Shown here: positions 44,486-53,363 of the stretch, in pieces
Layout: each line of letters begins with the position of its first letter
How positions within the stretch are numbered: position 1 is the first letter of the stretch
NCBI GenBank assembly: GCA_023439545.1
Contig: JAEXNT010000011.1
Coordinates: forward strand, 1 to 64,000
Direction of reading: 5' to 3'
Source of the DNA: Bacillota bacterium
Lineage (GTDB): Bacteria > Bacillota > Clostridia > Acetivibrionales > DTU013
DNA length: 64,000 nucleotides
Position numbers and translations under genes: made by a program
The notes under the pieces: generated by a model
Told to the model about the DNA's origin: nothing
Databases searched by the model: none
Seen by the model: the letters and a program-made list of their open reading frames with translations, nothing else

Positions 44486-45497
44486 TTGCACCAGCTCCTG
44501 TTATCGGTTTCATTGTGCTGCCGTCGATAACCTCCACAAGCGTTCCCGGACCGTTTTTGTTGCCCAGCACCACATATCTTTCAAAAACCTTGTCTTCGAT
44601 CAGTTTGAGTACTTCGCGACGGCTTTTCAATTCAGAAATGTTATATCCGTGCGCCGAGGTTACGATCCTTACACCTGCGTTCAAAACGCATTGGACCGCT
44701 TCCCTGTCGCCGTCGTTTCCTATCTCGTCCGTTATGATCACGGCAGGCGACATAGACCGGATCATCATGGGCATGCCAATATTTTTAGGACATCCGTCCA
44801 GTACGTCTGTCCTGATGCCGACGTCGTTCTGCGGGATGCCCTTCATACATGCCGCAAGCTCCGATCTTTCATCTATGATGCCGACTTTTACTCCTTTAAA
44901 GCCGTATTCGGACGCTCCGTTGCTCAGAATTTTTGCTATGTCCCTGAGTATTGTCGTCTTGCCGCATTGCGGAGGCGATATTATCAAAGTGTTGTATATA
45001 TCAGAACTGTTTCTGAAAAGATACGCGAGAATTTTGGAGGAGCAGCCTGGTATCTGGTTGGAAAGCCTTATGTTGAGGCCTGAAATGTCCTTTATGTTCC
45101 GGACGGCGCCGCTCTCCAGGATAACTCTCCCGGACAGGCCGACGCGATGACCGCCCTTTATCGTAATATAACCGTTTCTTATTTCATCCTGGTATGCATA
45201 TATTGAGTTCTCGCTCATCATTTCCAGAGACAGCCTGATATCTTCCTGTGAAACGAGGAAACTGCCCGAAGGTTTGGACGACAACACTCCGTCGACGCCT
45301 ATGAACCATTCCTTATAATAATTTTGAAGTATCAGAGGTTTGTCCGCCCTCAGGCGAATTTCTTCCAACGGTTCCAGGCCGTAAATCAGCGCGCCTTCTA
45401 TTGCGGAAGCCACCCTCTTTGAAAGTACCGGCAGGATATGCTTTTTAAGACTGCTTGCACTGCTGTTGTTCTGGTTATTTTCAGCACTGTTTCTCAT
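44475..45497 (-). CDS. spoIIIAA: stage III sporulation protein AA (secretion ATPase)
   Basis: Mother-cell ATPase related to type II/IV secretion ATPases, 340 aa. Walker A is SPPQCGKTTILRDIAK (about residue 177); the acidic motif is AVIITDEIGNDGDREA. It powers or assembles the SpoIIIA channel needed for forespore sigma-G activity. It is the first gene of the eight-gene operon, with an AGGTAGG ribosome binding site. A sigma-E promoter is expected upstream but was not identified with confidence. Confidence 0.95.
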   Translation of the reverse strand: MRNSAENNQNNSSASSLKKHILPVLSKRVASAIEGALIYGLEPLEEIRLRADKPLILQNYYKEWFIGVDGVLSSKPSGSFLVSQEDIRLSLEMMSENSIYAYQDEIRNGYITIKGGHRVGLSGRVILESGAVRNIKDISGLNIRLSNQIPGCSSKILAYLFRNSSDIYNTLIISPPQCGKTTILRDIAKILSNGASEYGFKGVKVGIIDERSELAACMKGIPQNDVGIRTDVLDGCPKNIGMPMMIRSMSPAVIITDEIGNDGDREAVQCVLNAGVRIVTSAHGYNISELKSRREVLKLIEDKVFERYVVLGNKNGPGTLVEVIDGSTMKPITGAGANAF

Positions 45498-45614
45498 CAG
45501 TTCCTACCTTCTTTTTTGCCTCACATTTTAGTGTCCCGCTTTACTTTGATGTCTTAACTATAATTATTTGGCTTTGTCCAAATTTATGACTGGCAAAAAA
45601 AAATTATAAAAGTG

Positions 45615-45645
45615 TTGACCCTGACACGATGTCATAGTGTAACAT
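45615..45645 (+). promoter_or_regulatory. MerR-type promoter with 19-bp spacer
   Basis: TTGACC (45615-45620) and TAACAT (45640-45645) are 19 bp apart, the long spacing that MerR-family activators correct by twisting DNA. The spacer holds the palindrome TGACA-CGA-TGTCA (45622-45634). It lies about 90 bp upstream of the TipAS-type regulator, suggesting autoregulation. Confidence 0.75.
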
Positions 45646-45732
45646 AGAACTGGAGTTATAATATTGACGAAGCTAGTAGCAGGCATAGTAACATCGGTAT
45701 TGGCAGCTCTAATCAAGACTGGAGGCATGTCC

Positions 45733-46893
45733 ATGAGAACAGTAAAAGAAGTCTCGGATCTGACGGGAATCAGTATACGCATGCTGCATTACTACGATAA
45801 AATCGGATTGTTAAAACCAAGCGAAGTCACTGATGCAGGTTACAGACTATATAACGACAAAGCTCTTGAAACTCTGCAGCAAATACTATTTTATAAGGAG
45901 CTTGACATACCCTTGAAAGAGGTTAGTGAACTCATGACCATTGCTCACTTTGACAAAACGCAGGTGCTGGAAAATCAAAAAAAGCTGCTGATACTGAAGC
46001 GTAAGAGATTGACTGATTTAATTAACCTTATTGATAGATCATTAAAAGGAGAAGACAAAATGAGTTTTAAAGAATTTGATATGAGCGAATACTTTATTGC
46101 GCTGGATGAGTTTAGAAAAGAACATGGAGATAAGATAATCAGAGCGTTCGGCAGTATGGAAAAATACGATGAGCTTATTGAAGGATGCAGGTCCAAGGAA
46201 GCAGAGATCGCAAAAATGGCCGTAACACAATATGGAAGTATTGAAAAATATATTACGGCTATGAAGAACAATTTTGATAGTGATATTTTTACTATAGCAG
46301 AACAGTCTGATACTTTTAAAAAAGATTGCCTGGAAGATAAACATCCTGAATTGAAAAAACTGTTTAAAAAGCTCGTATCCGACCTGAGTAAAGATTCTTC
46401 TTCAAAGGAAGTTCAGCAAATTGCTTCAGAAATAACCAATACAGTAAAAAAAGATTACGAATTATTTAGAGCCGATATGGGTGGCAATCTTTGGTATCAA
46501 ATGATAAATAGCTATCTGATGCTTCCCGAATGGATAAAAGCGGTTGATGCGAAGTATGGCGCCGGTGCTTCCAAATTCATTGGCGAAGCTCTGAAAAATA
46601 ATTTGGGAGGTAGAAAGCCCAAGATAGAAACACTATATGAAAAGCTTGTATCGGACTTAAGTAAAGATCCTTCCGCAGAGGAAATCCAGGGAATTATTGC
46701 TGAAATAGCTAATGAGACCAAAAAGCAGCATGAAACTTTAAAAATAGATGATGGACAAAACTATTGGGGCTATATGGCAGAGCTTTATTTGTCGAATGCT
46801 TCCTGGATAAAGGCGACCGATAATAAATATGGTAATGGTGTGGCTGAATTTATTGGCAAAGCTTTAAAATTCTATTCTGAAAATAACAAGTAA
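45733..46893 (+). CDS. MerR/TipAS-type drug-sensing regulator with duplicated ligand domain
   Basis: A MerR regulator with a winged helix (about residues 1-75, VKEVSDLTGISIRMLHYYDKIG), a coiled coil, and C-terminal TipAS antibiotic-recognition domains, 386 aa. The start ATG at 45733 has GGAGG 7 nt upstream. Two tandem copies of a TipAS-like half are visible: one with KLVSDLSKDSSSKEV and another with KLVSDLSKDPSAEEI, each followed by a GN.WY/GY and a W.KA.D.KYG.G motif. Single-domain TipAS proteins bind thiopeptides. The ligand here is unknown. Confidence 0.88.
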   Translation: MRTVKEVSDLTGISIRMLHYYDKIGLLKPSEVTDAGYRLYNDKALETLQQILFYKELDIPLKEVSELMTIAHFDKTQVLENQKKLLILKRKRLTDLINLIDRSLKGEDKMSFKEFDMSEYFIALDEFRKEHGDKIIRAFGSMEKYDELIEGCRSKEAEIAKMAVTQYGSIEKYITAMKNNFDSDIFTIAEQSDTFKKDCLEDKHPELKKLFKKLVSDLSKDSSSKEVQQIASEITNTVKKDYELFRADMGGNLWYQMINSYLMLPEWIKAVDAKYGAGASKFIGEALKNNLGGRKPKIETLYEKLVSDLSKDPSAEEIQGIIAEIANETKKQHETLKIDDGQNYWGYMAELYLSNASWIKATDNKYGNGVAEFIGKALKFYSENNK

Positions 46894-46898
46894 TAAAT

Positions 46899-46969
46899 TG
46901 AAACACAGGGACTGTTCTTTTGTTGCATTTTACCATAATATGGAGCAAAAGAACAGTCCCTGCGTTTCA
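46899..46969. repeat. 71-bp inverted repeat with GGGACTGTTCTTTTG core
   Basis: TGAAACACAGGGACTGTT (start of the left arm, 46899-46922) matches the complement of the right arm (46946-46969) at 23 of 24 bases. It lies between two convergent genes, the TipAS regulator and lepB. The shorter relative at 13083-13124 shares the GGGAC-GTTCTTTTG core. It could form a bidirectional terminator, but no long T-run follows. Confidence 0.9.
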
Positions 46970-46975
46970 CTCGAC

Positions 46976-47572
46976 TCAATGCACTATGCCGAACTTGTTG
47001 AAGGGCCAGAACCTGAACACTGCCTTTCCTTCCATCTGGGAGCGGTCGATAAGCCCGAAGGTCCTGCTGTCCTTGCTGACCTCCCTGTTGTCGCCCAGTA
47101 CCAGGTATTTTCCCTCCGGTACCTTTATGGGAAAGATGACCTCCCTGGTATATGTGGAGCCTTTAACGTATGGCTCGTCAAGCCTTTCCCCGTTCCTGTA
47201 AACGCTTCCGTCCCGGATATCTATCTCGTCGCCCGGTATACCGATCACCCTCTTTACAAGTCGAACGTTAGTCTTTTCCTCGACCGGCACGAAAACCTGC
47301 GATACATCCGTCATAAAAATTTTTACCCTGTCTATGTAATTCCTTGGATACTGGTTCTCTATAAAAACTATTATGTCGTCCCTTGCAGGACCGCTGAACA
47401 AAAATGTAATTTTTTCTATAAACAGATGCTGGCCTTCAATCAGGGTATCCTGCATTGAAGTCTGTCTGACCTGCGTCGTTGCAAAAACAGTTGTATTGAG
47501 CAGTGCGACCAGTATGAACGCAGTGGCGAATACAACGATCCATTCCCAGACTTCCCTCAAAAGTTTTTTCAT
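46976..47572 (-). CDS. lepB: signal peptidase I
   Basis: Type I signal peptidase (SipS type), 198 aa. One N-terminal transmembrane helix (about residues 11-29) is followed by the catalytic Ser39 in RQTSMQDTL and the general-base Lys107 in LVKRVIGIPGDEI. Further boxes VLGDNREVSKDSR are present. It is an insertion between the TipAS regulator and the CD1247-type gene, not usual in the efp-spoIIIA neighbourhood, and ends at the inverted repeat shared with the regulator. Confidence 0.95.
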   Translation of the reverse strand: MKKLLREVWEWIVVFATAFILVALLNTTVFATTQVRQTSMQDTLIEGQHLFIEKITFLFSGPARDDIIVFIENQYPRNYIDRVKIFMTDVSQVFVPVEEKTNVRLVKRVIGIPGDEIDIRDGSVYRNGERLDEPYVKGSTYTREVIFPIKVPEGKYLVLGDNREVSKDSRTFGLIDRSQMEGKAVFRFWPFNKFGIVH

Positions 47573-47623
47573 TAACGTCCTTCACTCCCGATTATTGCGC
47601 CAGCATATAATCTACTTTAACAT

Positions 47624-47694
47624 ATTTTGCAGAATGCAAAATGTTTCATTAATGTAACGTTTTCGCTATGCGAAAACATGTATATGCTGCGCAG
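47624..47694. repeat. three short palindromes upstream of lepB
   Basis: ATTTTGCA/TGCAAAAT (47624-47642), GTTTTCGC/GCGAAAAC (47659-47677) and GCTGCGCAGC (47685-47694) follow one another within 71 bp in the spacer between lepB and the CD1247-type gene. Confidence 0.75.
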
Positions 47695-47717
47695 CACTTT
47701 CAAATCCACAAATAATA

Positions 47718-47755
47718 AAAAGGCAGGTCGCCTGTCTCCAAGGACCCGCCTTGAT
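47718..47755 (-). terminator. terminator after the CD1247-type gene
   Basis: GGCGGGTC and GACCTGCC pair around an inner region, followed by TTTTTATT on the minus strand, 10-45 bp beyond the stop of the CD1247-domain gene. Confidence 0.75.
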
Positions 47756-47764
47756 TCTTTATGA

Positions 47765-48220
47765 TCATTTATCCGAATCGTCGCTGCTTTCTGCACATTC
47801 GTCGCAATCGCATGTCCATTCTATTTCTATTTCCTTGTTGCAGTGTGGACATAATACGGAATCCTTTTTCATGTATGCGTCTGCAAGATTTACGGTCTCT
47901 CCGCAATGCGGGCAGTCGAATTCGGCGTCAATCTCTTCCTCTTCTTCTCCGTCCTCTTCCTCATCGCAGCATTCGTCGTCACAGCACTCGTCTTCGTCAT
48001 CGTAAATAAGACTCTCGATTTCGGACAGGTCTTCATCTATCTCGTCGATCTGTTCGGTAAGCTGTTCCTGGACCTCTTCAACGTCGTCCACGGCAAGCGC
48101 CACATCGTCAAGTACTTCCAGAATAGCTTTGAGCAGTTTTCCCTCGTTTGTGGAGTCGCTGATCTGCATCCCTTCAGCCAGCCCCTTCAGGTAGGATACT
48201 CTTTCTTTCAGATAATTCAT
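47765..48220 (-). CDS. CD1247 N-terminal domain protein with zinc ribbon
   Basis: A 151-aa Clostridial protein with a helical CD1247-type N-terminus (MNYLKERVSYLKGLAEGM, then a coiled coil), a highly acidic Cys-rich middle (ECCDDECC repeat), and a zinc-ribbon pair FDCPHCGETV and VLCPHCNKEI. ATG at 48220 has GGAGG at 4 nt; a frame upstream lacks one. It sits between efp and lepB and upstream of the spoIIIA operon, as in many Clostridia. The function is unknown. Confidence 0.85.
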   Translation of the reverse strand: MNYLKERVSYLKGLAEGMQISDSTNEGKLLKAILEVLDDVALAVDDVEEVQEQLTEQIDEIDEDLSEIESLIYDDEDECCDDECCDEEEDGEEEEEIDAEFDCPHCGETVNLADAYMKKDSVLCPHCNKEIEIEWTCDCDECAESSDDSDK

Positions 48221-48319
48221 AAAACCTCCGTTTCTTTGCAGCCAATGCAAAGTATAGCTTATTTAACACTTCTCAATACTATTCCCGCTGCAATATATGT
48301 TTATGCTCACGAGTCACAG

Positions 48320-48877
48320 TTAAGCTCTTTCGAGATATTCACCGGTTCTGGTGTCTATCCTGATTACGTCGCCCTGGTTCACAAAGAGCGGAACCTTGAC
48401 TATTGCGCCGGTTTCCAGCGTCGCAGGCTTCGATGCTCCTGTGGCGGTATCACCCTTGAAGCCGGGCTCGGTCTCCGTTATCTCCAATTCTACAAAGGTC
48501 GGGGGCTCAATACCGAATACATTACCCTTATAGGAAAGAATCTTTACAATCATGTTTTCCTTGACAAATTTGAACGTATCGCCGATGGTATCCTTACCTA
48601 TCGGAAGCTGTTCGTAAGTCCCGGTATCCATAAAGTAGTAAAGGTCGCCGTCGTTATAGAGATACTGCATGTCCTGCCTTTCGATTCGCGCCTGCTCAAC
48701 TTTATCCGTTGGGTTGAATGTTCTTTCAACTGTAGCACCGGTTATAACATTTTTCATTTTTGTTCTTACAAAAGCAGCGCCCTTTCCGGGTTTTACATGC
48801 TGAAACTCAACGACCTGAAATATCTGGCCGTCCAGTTCGAATGTAACTCCGTTTCTGAAATCACCTGCTGTTATCAT
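48320..48877 (-). CDS. efp: elongation factor P
   Basis: Rescues ribosomes stalled at polyproline, 185 aa. KOW-like domain I contains the modified-lysine loop, with Lys32 in HVKPGKGAAFVR; two OB-fold domains follow. The C-terminal GDVIRIDTRTGEYLERA is the standard ending. It has GGAGGG 7 nt upstream and lies downstream of the Xaa-Pro peptidase. Neither an EpmA-type nor a YfcM-type modifier gene was seen here. Confidence 0.97.
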   Translation of the reverse strand: MITAGDFRNGVTFELDGQIFQVVEFQHVKPGKGAAFVRTKMKNVITGATVERTFNPTDKVEQARIERQDMQYLYNDGDLYYFMDTGTYEQLPIGKDTIGDTFKFVKENMIVKILSYKGNVFGIEPPTFVELEITETEPGFKGDTATGASKPATLETGAIVKVPLFVNQGDVIRIDTRTGEYLERA

Positions 48878-49016
48878 CTAAATTCCCTCCGCTTATATCA
48901 ATCTGGTTCCTTTGCTTATTACCGTACGAATGCATGATCGGTTCCATAACAACGTTAGTAATATATCCTAGATAATATTAAATTAAAATAACATGTATTT
49001 CAAGAAAAATTTTCTT

Positions 49017-50096
49017 TTACAATACAATCATTTCTTTTGTGGAAGTCGTCAATATACTGACCTTATCGGCGCCCACGGCAACCATATCCTCTATCCTTAC
49101 GCCGCCGAGGCCGGTTACGTATATACCCGGTTCAATGGTAACGATCATTCCTTCCTTCAGTACGAGATTTCCTCTCGGCGAAAGCGTGGGATCCTCATGT
49201 ATCTCCAGGCCTACGCCATGCCCGAGCCCATGTCCGAAATTGTCGCCGAAGCCCGCATCGGATATGAACTTCCTTACAACCTCATCCACTTCCCTGCCTG
49301 TCATGCCGCCTTTTACCGTATCGAGGCCGAGTTGGTTGGCCTCGAGCACAATTTTGTATATCCTTGAGAGTTCGGGGTCAGGCTTGCCCAGAAACACAGT
49401 CCTGGTCATATCCGAGCAATAGCCCTTGTATAGAGCTCCAAAGTCCAGTGTGATGACGTCTCCCGCTTCGATTTTCTTTTCTGATGCAACGCCGTGAGGC
49501 ATCGAAGCCCTGAGGCCTGACGCGATTATCGTGTCGAAGGATGGTCCGATCGCGCCCTCGCGCCTCATTTCATGCTCCATTTCAGCAGCAAGCTCTATCT
49601 CTCTTATACCCGGTTTTATATATTCGAGTATGTGTGAAAAGACGTTATCCGCAATTCTGACAGCCTGCCTTATTACGTCTATCTCCGATTCATCCTTGAT
49701 AATACGCAGTTCCTCGAGCACCCTTCCAAGAGGAAGGAATTCGGCCGCCTTCAGTTTTTGATGGTATTCGCTGTAGTCGGCGTAAGTCATGCGGCTGTCT
49801 TCGAAAGAGAGTTTACTGACGCCGTCTTCTCCAATAAGACGGTTGATTTCGTCAAACTGGCTGCCCCTGTATTGTATGATTTCATAATCCGGCGCCTGAG
49901 CCGCCGCCTGCTCTACGTATCTGAAATCCGTCAGCAGCGCCGCCCTGTTTGCGTCGATTAATAAAATGGCCGAAGTGCCTGTAAACCCTGACATATACAT
50001 ATAGCTGACACGTTCGGTTATCAATGTTCCGTCAATATTGTTCTGTTTCATTTTTTCACGCAGTCTGGCAATTCTTTTCTTATAAATATCCGTCAT
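49017..50096 (-). CDS. Xaa-Pro peptidase (M24B, YqhT type)
   Basis: A proline-specific metallopeptidase of the creatinase/aminopeptidase P fold, 359 aa. The N-terminal domain is about 125 residues and the C-terminal pita-bread domain carries the metal ligands in GDVITLDFGALYKGY, SDMTRT, GHGLGHGVGLEIHE, and VTIEPGIY. It precedes efp, the usual pairing in Firmicutes. The ATG has GGAG at 8 nt. Confidence 0.95.
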   Translation of the reverse strand: MTDIYKKRIARLREKMKQNNIDGTLITERVSYMYMSGFTGTSAILLIDANRAALLTDFRYVEQAAAQAPDYEIIQYRGSQFDEINRLIGEDGVSKLSFEDSRMTYADYSEYHQKLKAAEFLPLGRVLEELRIIKDESEIDVIRQAVRIADNVFSHILEYIKPGIREIELAAEMEHEMRREGAIGPSFDTIIASGLRASMPHGVASEKKIEAGDVITLDFGALYKGYCSDMTRTVFLGKPDPELSRIYKIVLEANQLGLDTVKGGMTGREVDEVVRKFISDAGFGDNFGHGLGHGVGLEIHEDPTLSPRGNLVLKEGMIVTIEPGIYVTGLGGVRIEDMVAVGADKVSILTTSTKEMIVL

Positions 50097-50151
50097 TTGA
50101 ATTTCTCCTTTTTATGTATGAAGTATTATGTCAAGGCTTCCTTCTTTGTCG

Positions 50152-50592
50152 TTACAGCAGGGACGCCGCCTTTAAAGCGATCGTATAGCTGTCGGCTCCG
50201 AAACCGCATATCTGTCCGACGCATACGGGCGCGATCACCGATTTGCTTCTGAATTCCTCCCTGGCATGTATATTCGAAAGATGTATTTCTATACATGGGA
50301 TCTCAACAGCCTTTACGGCGTCGCGTATAGCTATGCTGTAATGAGTATAGGCGCCGGGGTTCATGATAATCACGTCGTATTTGCCCCTTGCCTCGTGTAA
50401 TTTATCTATTATCTCACCTTCGTGGTTGGATTGGACGAAGTCTGCTTCCATACCCAGTTTCTCAGCCTCTTTTGTTACGGCAGCGGCGATCTCCGCGAGG
50501 GTCACGCTTCCATAGACGTCCTTTTCCCTCACTCCGAGCAGGTTGAGATTAGGTCCGTTTATTACGATTATCCTTTTACTCATATTACTCAT
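50152..50592 (-). CDS. aroQ: 3-dehydroquinate dehydratase, type II
   Basis: Third step of the shikimate pathway, 146 aa. Motifs INGPNLNLLG at the N-terminus, QSNHEGEIID in the middle, and NPGAYTHYSIAIRDA with the catalytic tyrosine/histidine set. It starts at ATG 50592 (AAGGGG upstream), with an alternative ATG three codons later. It sits with the Xaa-Pro peptidase and comFB-like gene. Another shikimate gene, aroE, is nearby. Confidence 0.97.
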   Translation of the reverse strand: MSNMSKRIIVINGPNLNLLGVREKDVYGSVTLAEIAAAVTKEAEKLGMEADFVQSNHEGEIIDKLHEARGKYDVIIMNPGAYTHYSIAIRDAVKAVEIPCIEIHLSNIHAREEFRSKSVIAPVCVGQICGFGADSYTIALKAASLL

Positions 50593-50627
50593 ATTTCCCC
50601 TTTGTTAAAGCCTTTATCCACGCTCAC

Positions 50628-50894
50628 TTACGGATGCCTGGGATTCCTTTTTACGAGAACTGCAGCCTTTGTGATCGCCGCAATAACGTCGACCTCGAAC
50701 TGCTGCTTCAGCGTATTGATTTTTGAGTAAAGCTCGCCCTTTTCAGTTACCAGGTACTTTGGCGGCAGATCGTTAAGTGCAATCGCTGCGATATCGAGCA
50801 GACACTTGTCGCAGGTGCACATGTTTATGTCCGTCAGAACATCCTTCATCTGATTGAATACAATCTCTTCCATATAATTCTTGATTTGCGGCAT
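50628..50894 (-). CDS. ComFB-like late competence protein
   Basis: An 88-aa protein of the ComFB family (NYMEEIVFNQMKDVL, with paired cysteines CTCDKC that may bind zinc, then DIAAIALNDLPPKYLVTEKGE). In Bacillus the neighbouring comF genes act in DNA uptake, and in other phyla ComFB binds cyclic di-GMP; the role here is unproven. It has GGAGG 8 nt before the ATG and lies between aroQ and the prepilin peptidase. Confidence 0.88.
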   Translation of the reverse strand: MPQIKNYMEEIVFNQMKDVLTDINMCTCDKCLLDIAAIALNDLPPKYLVTEKGELYSKINTLKQQFEVDVIAAITKAAVLVKRNPRHP

Positions 50895-50950
50895 GTTATT
50901 TTCCTCCTTAATAGTTTGTTTGTTCTATGTGTAAATATTTTTTTACCTTT

Positions 50951-51742
50951 TCAACTGCCAAAATAGATCGAAATAAGCTTCCAGCCCCACATTACCGTAA
51001 TGAAGGCTCCAATAACGATGAACGGTCCGAATGCTATGGTGTCCTTTCGCTTCTTCAAACCTGAAAGCATTAGAAGCAGCGAGAGTACTCCCCCCAGCAC
51101 GACCGACAGCAAAAGCGCCTCCATGCAGAGTCTCCAGCCGAGGAAGAGCCCTATGGGGGCCATAAGCTTTACGTCTCCCATCCCGAGGGCATCGTCGGAT
51201 TTGTAAATCAGAGAACCGATTACAGCCACCAGCAGCAGGAAGCCCGAACCCGGCAAAATTCCCGCCAAAGGCGTCCACCACTTGTCGTCGCCGAATATTT
51301 CCGGCTGGGGATAAAAGCAATTATATATGAAAAATGCAATTCCGCCGATCAAACCGGCTATTACCAGTCCGTTCGGGATGATCCTGTGGTCTGTGTCGAT
51401 AAAGAATATGGCAATCAGTATCGTGATCAGATATGAATATGCTAAAAAGGCCGCCGAAAAACCGAACCTGTAAAACAGCGCTGTGAAAACAACCGCCGTC
51501 AGAAGCTCGACAAGAGGATATCTTGGCGAAATGCGTTCTCCGCAATGTCTGCAGCGGCCTTTGAGAAAGACGTAGCTGAAAACCGGGACAAGGTCAATTG
51601 CAGTAAGGCGCTTTCCGCAGTTGGTGCATGAAGAAGGCGGCAGCATTATGGATTTACCCTGGGGGACCCTGTAAATCAGAACATTTGCAAAAGAGCCGAA
51701 AACCAGGCCCAGAACAAATATTGCCGCATAAGCGAACGCCAT
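50951..51742 (-). CDS. prepilin peptidase (type IV leader peptidase)
   Basis: A bifunctional leader peptidase/methylase of family A24, 263 aa. It begins AFAYAAIFVLGLVFGSFANVL, followed by two CxxC pairs (SCTNCGKRL, CRHCGERI) and the PLVELLTA segment. The catalytic aspartates are in FFIDTDHRIIPN and GMGDVKLMAP. About seven helices. ATG at 51742 has GGAGGAGCT. No pilin genes are in this window, so the substrate must be elsewhere. Confidence 0.93.
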   Translation of the reverse strand: MAFAYAAIFVLGLVFGSFANVLIYRVPQGKSIMLPPSSCTNCGKRLTAIDLVPVFSYVFLKGRCRHCGERISPRYPLVELLTAVVFTALFYRFGFSAAFLAYSYLITILIAIFFIDTDHRIIPNGLVIAGLIGGIAFFIYNCFYPQPEIFGDDKWWTPLAGILPGSGFLLLVAVIGSLIYKSDDALGMGDVKLMAPIGLFLGWRLCMEALLLSVVLGGVLSLLLMLSGLKKRKDTIAFGPFIVIGAFITVMWGWKLISIYFGS

Positions 51743-51827
51743 AGCTCCTCCTGACCCTTCATTAAAAATCAATAGACCTTGCAGTTTATTGTCGTATGAT
51801 TATTCTCTTCTATCGTCAAAAAATCCT

Positions 51828-52727
51828 TTATTCGGCCAAATATTTTACAAATACCGCTGAAAGGTCACGAAGCTTAGTGTCCGGTATAGCTGTTTCCATC
51901 CATATCTCAAACGCCCTGACGCCCTGATAGAACAGCATCCCGGCGCCGTTCGCCGTTCTGCAGCCGGACTTTTTCGCCTGCGCCAGGAGCTTTGTCTCAG
52001 CAGGATTATAAATCACATCATACACGATCTGTTCGCTTCTGAATCTGAAATCATCTTTTAGAGGACTATTGACAACCTTCGGGTACATACCTGCTGACGT
52101 GGTGTTTATGATTACATCGCATGCCTCAAGCGCATCTGCGGCTTCCAGGGAATCCAAACCGGCAGGCACCGTTATCTTGCCTAAGCCCCTTTCCTCCAAT
52201 ATACTGTTGACGTTCAGTGAAAGCTCCTGCGCCCTTTCAGGCGTACGGTTTATGACGGTTATCCTTTCAACGCCCGCGGTTGCTATCTTTGCTGTCAGCG
52301 CCCTTGCGGTTCCACCGGCTCCGAGTATGCAGACAAGCTTGCCTTCGAAACCGCTTTCCGTCTGCTCGCGGAAAGCGCGCAAAAAACCGTCCCCGTCGGT
52401 ATTATAGCCATAAAGCTTGTCGCCGGAGACCTTTACCGTATTTACCGCTCCCAATAATACGGCTTCATCGCTTATATCATCGAGAAATTGGAGAACTTCT
52501 TCCTTATACGGTATCGTAACATTGAAACCGGTAAACCCGGAAGCCTTAAGACCGCAGACGGCATCGCCCAGCTTCCCCTGCGGAACCTTAACCGGTACAT
52601 AAATCCCGTCGATCCCCATCATGGAAAAAAGGCTATTCTGAAGTACCGGTGAGATAGTATGCTCTATGGGATTCCCTATCAGCCCGGTCAGTTTTGTCTT
52701 ACCGCTGACTCTTGTATCAAGCTGCAT
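51828..52727 (-). CDS. aroE: shikimate dehydrogenase
   Basis: NADPH-dependent shikimate pathway enzyme, 299 aa. Motifs LIGNPIEHTISP, FTGFNVTIPYKEE with the catalytic lysine, the NTDGDGF loop, and the Rossmann glycine motif CILGAGGTARA. INRTPERAQ follows as the NADP-specific basic patch. It sits between the yqeG-type gene and the prepilin peptidase gene. Confidence 0.96.
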   Translation of the reverse strand: MQLDTRVSGKTKLTGLIGNPIEHTISPVLQNSLFSMMGIDGIYVPVKVPQGKLGDAVCGLKASGFTGFNVTIPYKEEVLQFLDDISDEAVLLGAVNTVKVSGDKLYGYNTDGDGFLRAFREQTESGFEGKLVCILGAGGTARALTAKIATAGVERITVINRTPERAQELSLNVNSILEERGLGKITVPAGLDSLEAADALEACDVIINTTSAGMYPKVVNSPLKDDFRFRSEQIVYDVIYNPAETKLLAQAKKSGCRTANGAGMLFYQGVRAFEIWMETAIPDTKLRDLSAVFVKYLAE

Positions 52728-52743
52728 CCAATGACCTGCCCTT

Positions 52744-53259
52744 TCAATGAATACCGTTCTTTTTCGACCATTCCGAATACCGTATCAGTATCCGTTTCTC
52801 GAATATGCGCTTGAATCTTACCAGCTTGCCTTCACGCTTGTCGATGGGATGGACAAGTATGGTGAACATGCCCGCCCGGTTTCCTCCGTACACATCCGTG
52901 AATATCTGGTCTCCGACCACAGCTATGTTTCCGTTTTCGATACCCATGAGCCTGCCTGCTTTCAAGAAAGCCCGCGTACCAGGCTTCATAGCCCTGTGTA
53001 CGGCGTTGAGCCGCAACCTGTCGTTGAATCTGACCACTCTTTTCCTGGATGCATTCGATACTATGCAAAGCTTATAACCCGCAGCCTTCATCTTCCCTAT
53101 CCATTCGACTGCGTTCTCGTCGGCGTCGGCAACGTGGTTCGGCACCAGAGTATTGTCGATATCGAGTATCAACCCGCGGATCCCGTTTTTCTCAAGCACT
53201 TCGGCAGTTATATCCCGAATGCCGTTCACATAGAGATCCGGAAAAAATATTTCGGACAT
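52744..53259 (-). CDS. yqeG: YqeG-family HAD phosphatase
   Basis: A 171-aa HAD superfamily phosphatase (subfamily IIIA). The nucleophile motif is LILDIDNTLVPN (Asp33/Asp35 region); AVVGDQIFTDVYGG is motif IV. The substrate is unknown. In many Firmicutes yqeG lies just ahead of aroE, as here (16 bp apart). It has GGGAGG 6 nt upstream of the ATG. Confidence 0.93.
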   Translation of the reverse strand: MSEIFFPDLYVNGIRDITAEVLEKNGIRGLILDIDNTLVPNHVADADENAVEWIGKMKAAGYKLCIVSNASRKRVVRFNDRLRLNAVHRAMKPGTRAFLKAGRLMGIENGNIAVVGDQIFTDVYGGNRAGMFTILVHPIDKREGKLVRFKRIFEKRILIRYSEWSKKNGIH

Positions 53260-53363
53260 CTTTGCCTCCCGGTTCTTATTTGTTATAGTAATTTCGCTTG
53301 TTATTTACCGATGATATTATACTTTCTGTATAATAACAAAAATACACCCGGGAGGCAACGGAT

